Positions 44,160-44,756 of a stretch of 44,756 nt of DNA are shown here, piece after piece. Each line of letters starts with the position of its first letter. The first letter of the stretch is position 1. Source of the DNA: Deltaproteobacteria bacterium (GTDB lineage: Bacteria; Desulfobacterota; Desulfobulbia; Desulfobulbales; Desulfurivibrionaceae); NCBI GenBank assembly GCA_021811385.1, contig JAJZPC010000015.1, positions 1-44,756 of the forward strand. The letters run 5' to 3'. Below the pieces are notes generated by a model. The model was given only the letters and a program-made list of their open reading frames with translations. It was not told the DNA's origin and searched no databases. Position numbers and translations under genes: made by a program.

Positions 44160-44669
44160 ATGCAGCACGAAACATTCATGCGCCTTGCCCTGCAACAGGC
44201 ACGACAGGCCCTGGCCGACAACGAATTTCCGGTGGGCGCCGTCATTGTTGCCGGAGACGAACCGGTGGCTTTTGGCAAGCGCGAGAACAGCCGGAACGAG
44301 ACCGCCAACGAGCTGGACCATGCCGAGATTGTCGCCCTGAGGGATCTGCTTGGCCGCAGGCCGGATATCGACCGGCAGAGTCTCACGGTCTACTCCACCA
44401 TGGAGCCTTGCCTCATGTGCTACTCCACCATGCTGCTCAACGGCATCCGCACCTTTGTCTATGGGTATGAGGACGCCATGGGCGGCGGCACCACCGTCGA
44501 GCTTGCACACCTCACCCCTCTCTACCAGGCCATGGAACCGGAGGTGCGCATCCTGCCCCATGTCCTGCGCCAGGAAAGTCTGGAGCTTTTCAAGGCCTTT
44601 TTTTCCAACCCGGACAACAACTACTGGCAGGACAGCCTGCTGGCAGATTACACCCTGGCCCAGTCCTGA
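44160..44669 (+). CDS. Cytidine/adenosine deaminase family protein (TadA/guanine deaminase-like)
   Basis: A zinc-dependent nucleoside or tRNA deaminase of 169 residues. The zinc ligands and proton shuttle are His54 and Glu56 in LDHAEIVAL, and Cys84 and Cys87 in STMEPCLMCYST. The N-terminus (MRLALQQARQALADNEFPVGAV) is like TadA. The C-terminus (FFSNPDNNYWQDSLLADYTL) differs from true TadA, and the loop after the active site is long. It could be a nucleobase deaminase instead. The ATG at 44160 follows AAAGG; an in-frame TTG at 44154 is less likely. Confidence 0.85.
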   Translation: MQHETFMRLALQQARQALADNEFPVGAVIVAGDEPVAFGKRENSRNETANELDHAEIVALRDLLGRRPDIDRQSLTVYSTMEPCLMCYSTMLLNGIRTFVYGYEDAMGGGTTVELAHLTPLYQAMEPEVRILPHVLRQESLELFKAFFSNPDNNYWQDSLLADYTLAQS

Positions 44670-44681
44670 ACAGCCCGCGCC

Positions 44682-44756
44682 ATGAACCAGCCTGTCGCCA
44701 AGACCCTGCATTTCAAGCCCCACGAGCGCAACATCTTCTTCCACATCCTGACCGCG
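44682..44756 (+). CDS. Start of an unidentified gene, cut by the window
   Basis: Twenty-five codons from the ATG at 44682 to the window edge (MNQPVAKTLHF... FFHILTA). It starts 12 bases after the deaminase stop, which suggests cotranscription. Too little is visible to assign a family. Confidence 0.5.
   Translation, partial: MNQPVAKTLHFKPHERNIFFHILTA

Overview
The window looks like chromosome from a motile sulfate- or sulfur-metabolising member of the Desulfobacterota, probably near the Desulfobulbales. The reasons are a dissimilatory-type ATP sulfurylase (sat) at the left edge, and a multi-gene flagellar, glycosylation and chemotaxis layout of the kind seen in these bacteria. This taxonomic placement is inference; no rRNA or other marker gene is present. 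No tRNA, CRISPR array, intact insertion sequence or phage gene was seen.

Layout. Positions 1-1.2 kb hold sat (minus strand, 3' end cut off). Positions 1.5-7.4 kb hold the late flagellar genes on the minus strand: fliC, then fliD-fliS-fliT-like-flaG. Positions 7.8-15.4 kb hold a plus-strand operon that starts with a Maf-type flagellin glycosyltransferase carrying a TPR tail, followed by five sugar-modifying genes. Positions 15.5-27.1 kb hold a convergent minus-strand operon of 11 genes for pseudaminic acid, with pseB, pseC, pseH-like, pseG and pseI, two SpsF/PseF-type cytidylyltransferase domains in the window, and a PseA/HisH/HisF trio expected to add an acetamidino group. Positions 27.5-30.2 kb hold tatC (with a frameshift), a 5-formyl-THF cyclo-ligase-like gene and a D,D-carboxypeptidase. 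Positions 30.6-31.1 kb hold an O6-alkylguanine-DNA alkyltransferase. Positions 31.1-40.5 kb hold a chemotaxis cluster (mcp, cheA, cheW, cheR, cheD, HDOD, cheY, cheX, cheB). Positions 41-44.7 kb hold a MltD-like transglycosylase, an unusual SDR, a small unknown gene, two kinds of non-coding repeat, a TadA-like deaminase and the start of one more gene.

How it fits together. Four sigma-28 (FliA)-like promoters can be read by eye in front of fliC, fliD, the maf operon and the pseB operon. This suggests that flagellin, its cap and its glycosylation machinery are switched on together. The flagellin is large (808 aa), and its exposed middle is a long run of hexapeptide repeats resembling a left-handed beta-helix, rich in Ser and Thr and therefore a plausible surface for Maf-dependent glycosylation.

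The most unusual items are: (1) PseB, the first enzyme of the pathway, fused to an N-terminal MerR-type DNA-binding domain; (2) the hexapeptide-repeat flagellin; (3) a cytidylyltransferase fused to a class III aminotransferase; (4) a HisF paralogue that has lost the first catalytic aspartate; (5) a one-base homopolymer frameshift in tatC; and (6) heptanucleotide repeat arrays and a MITE-like element between genes.
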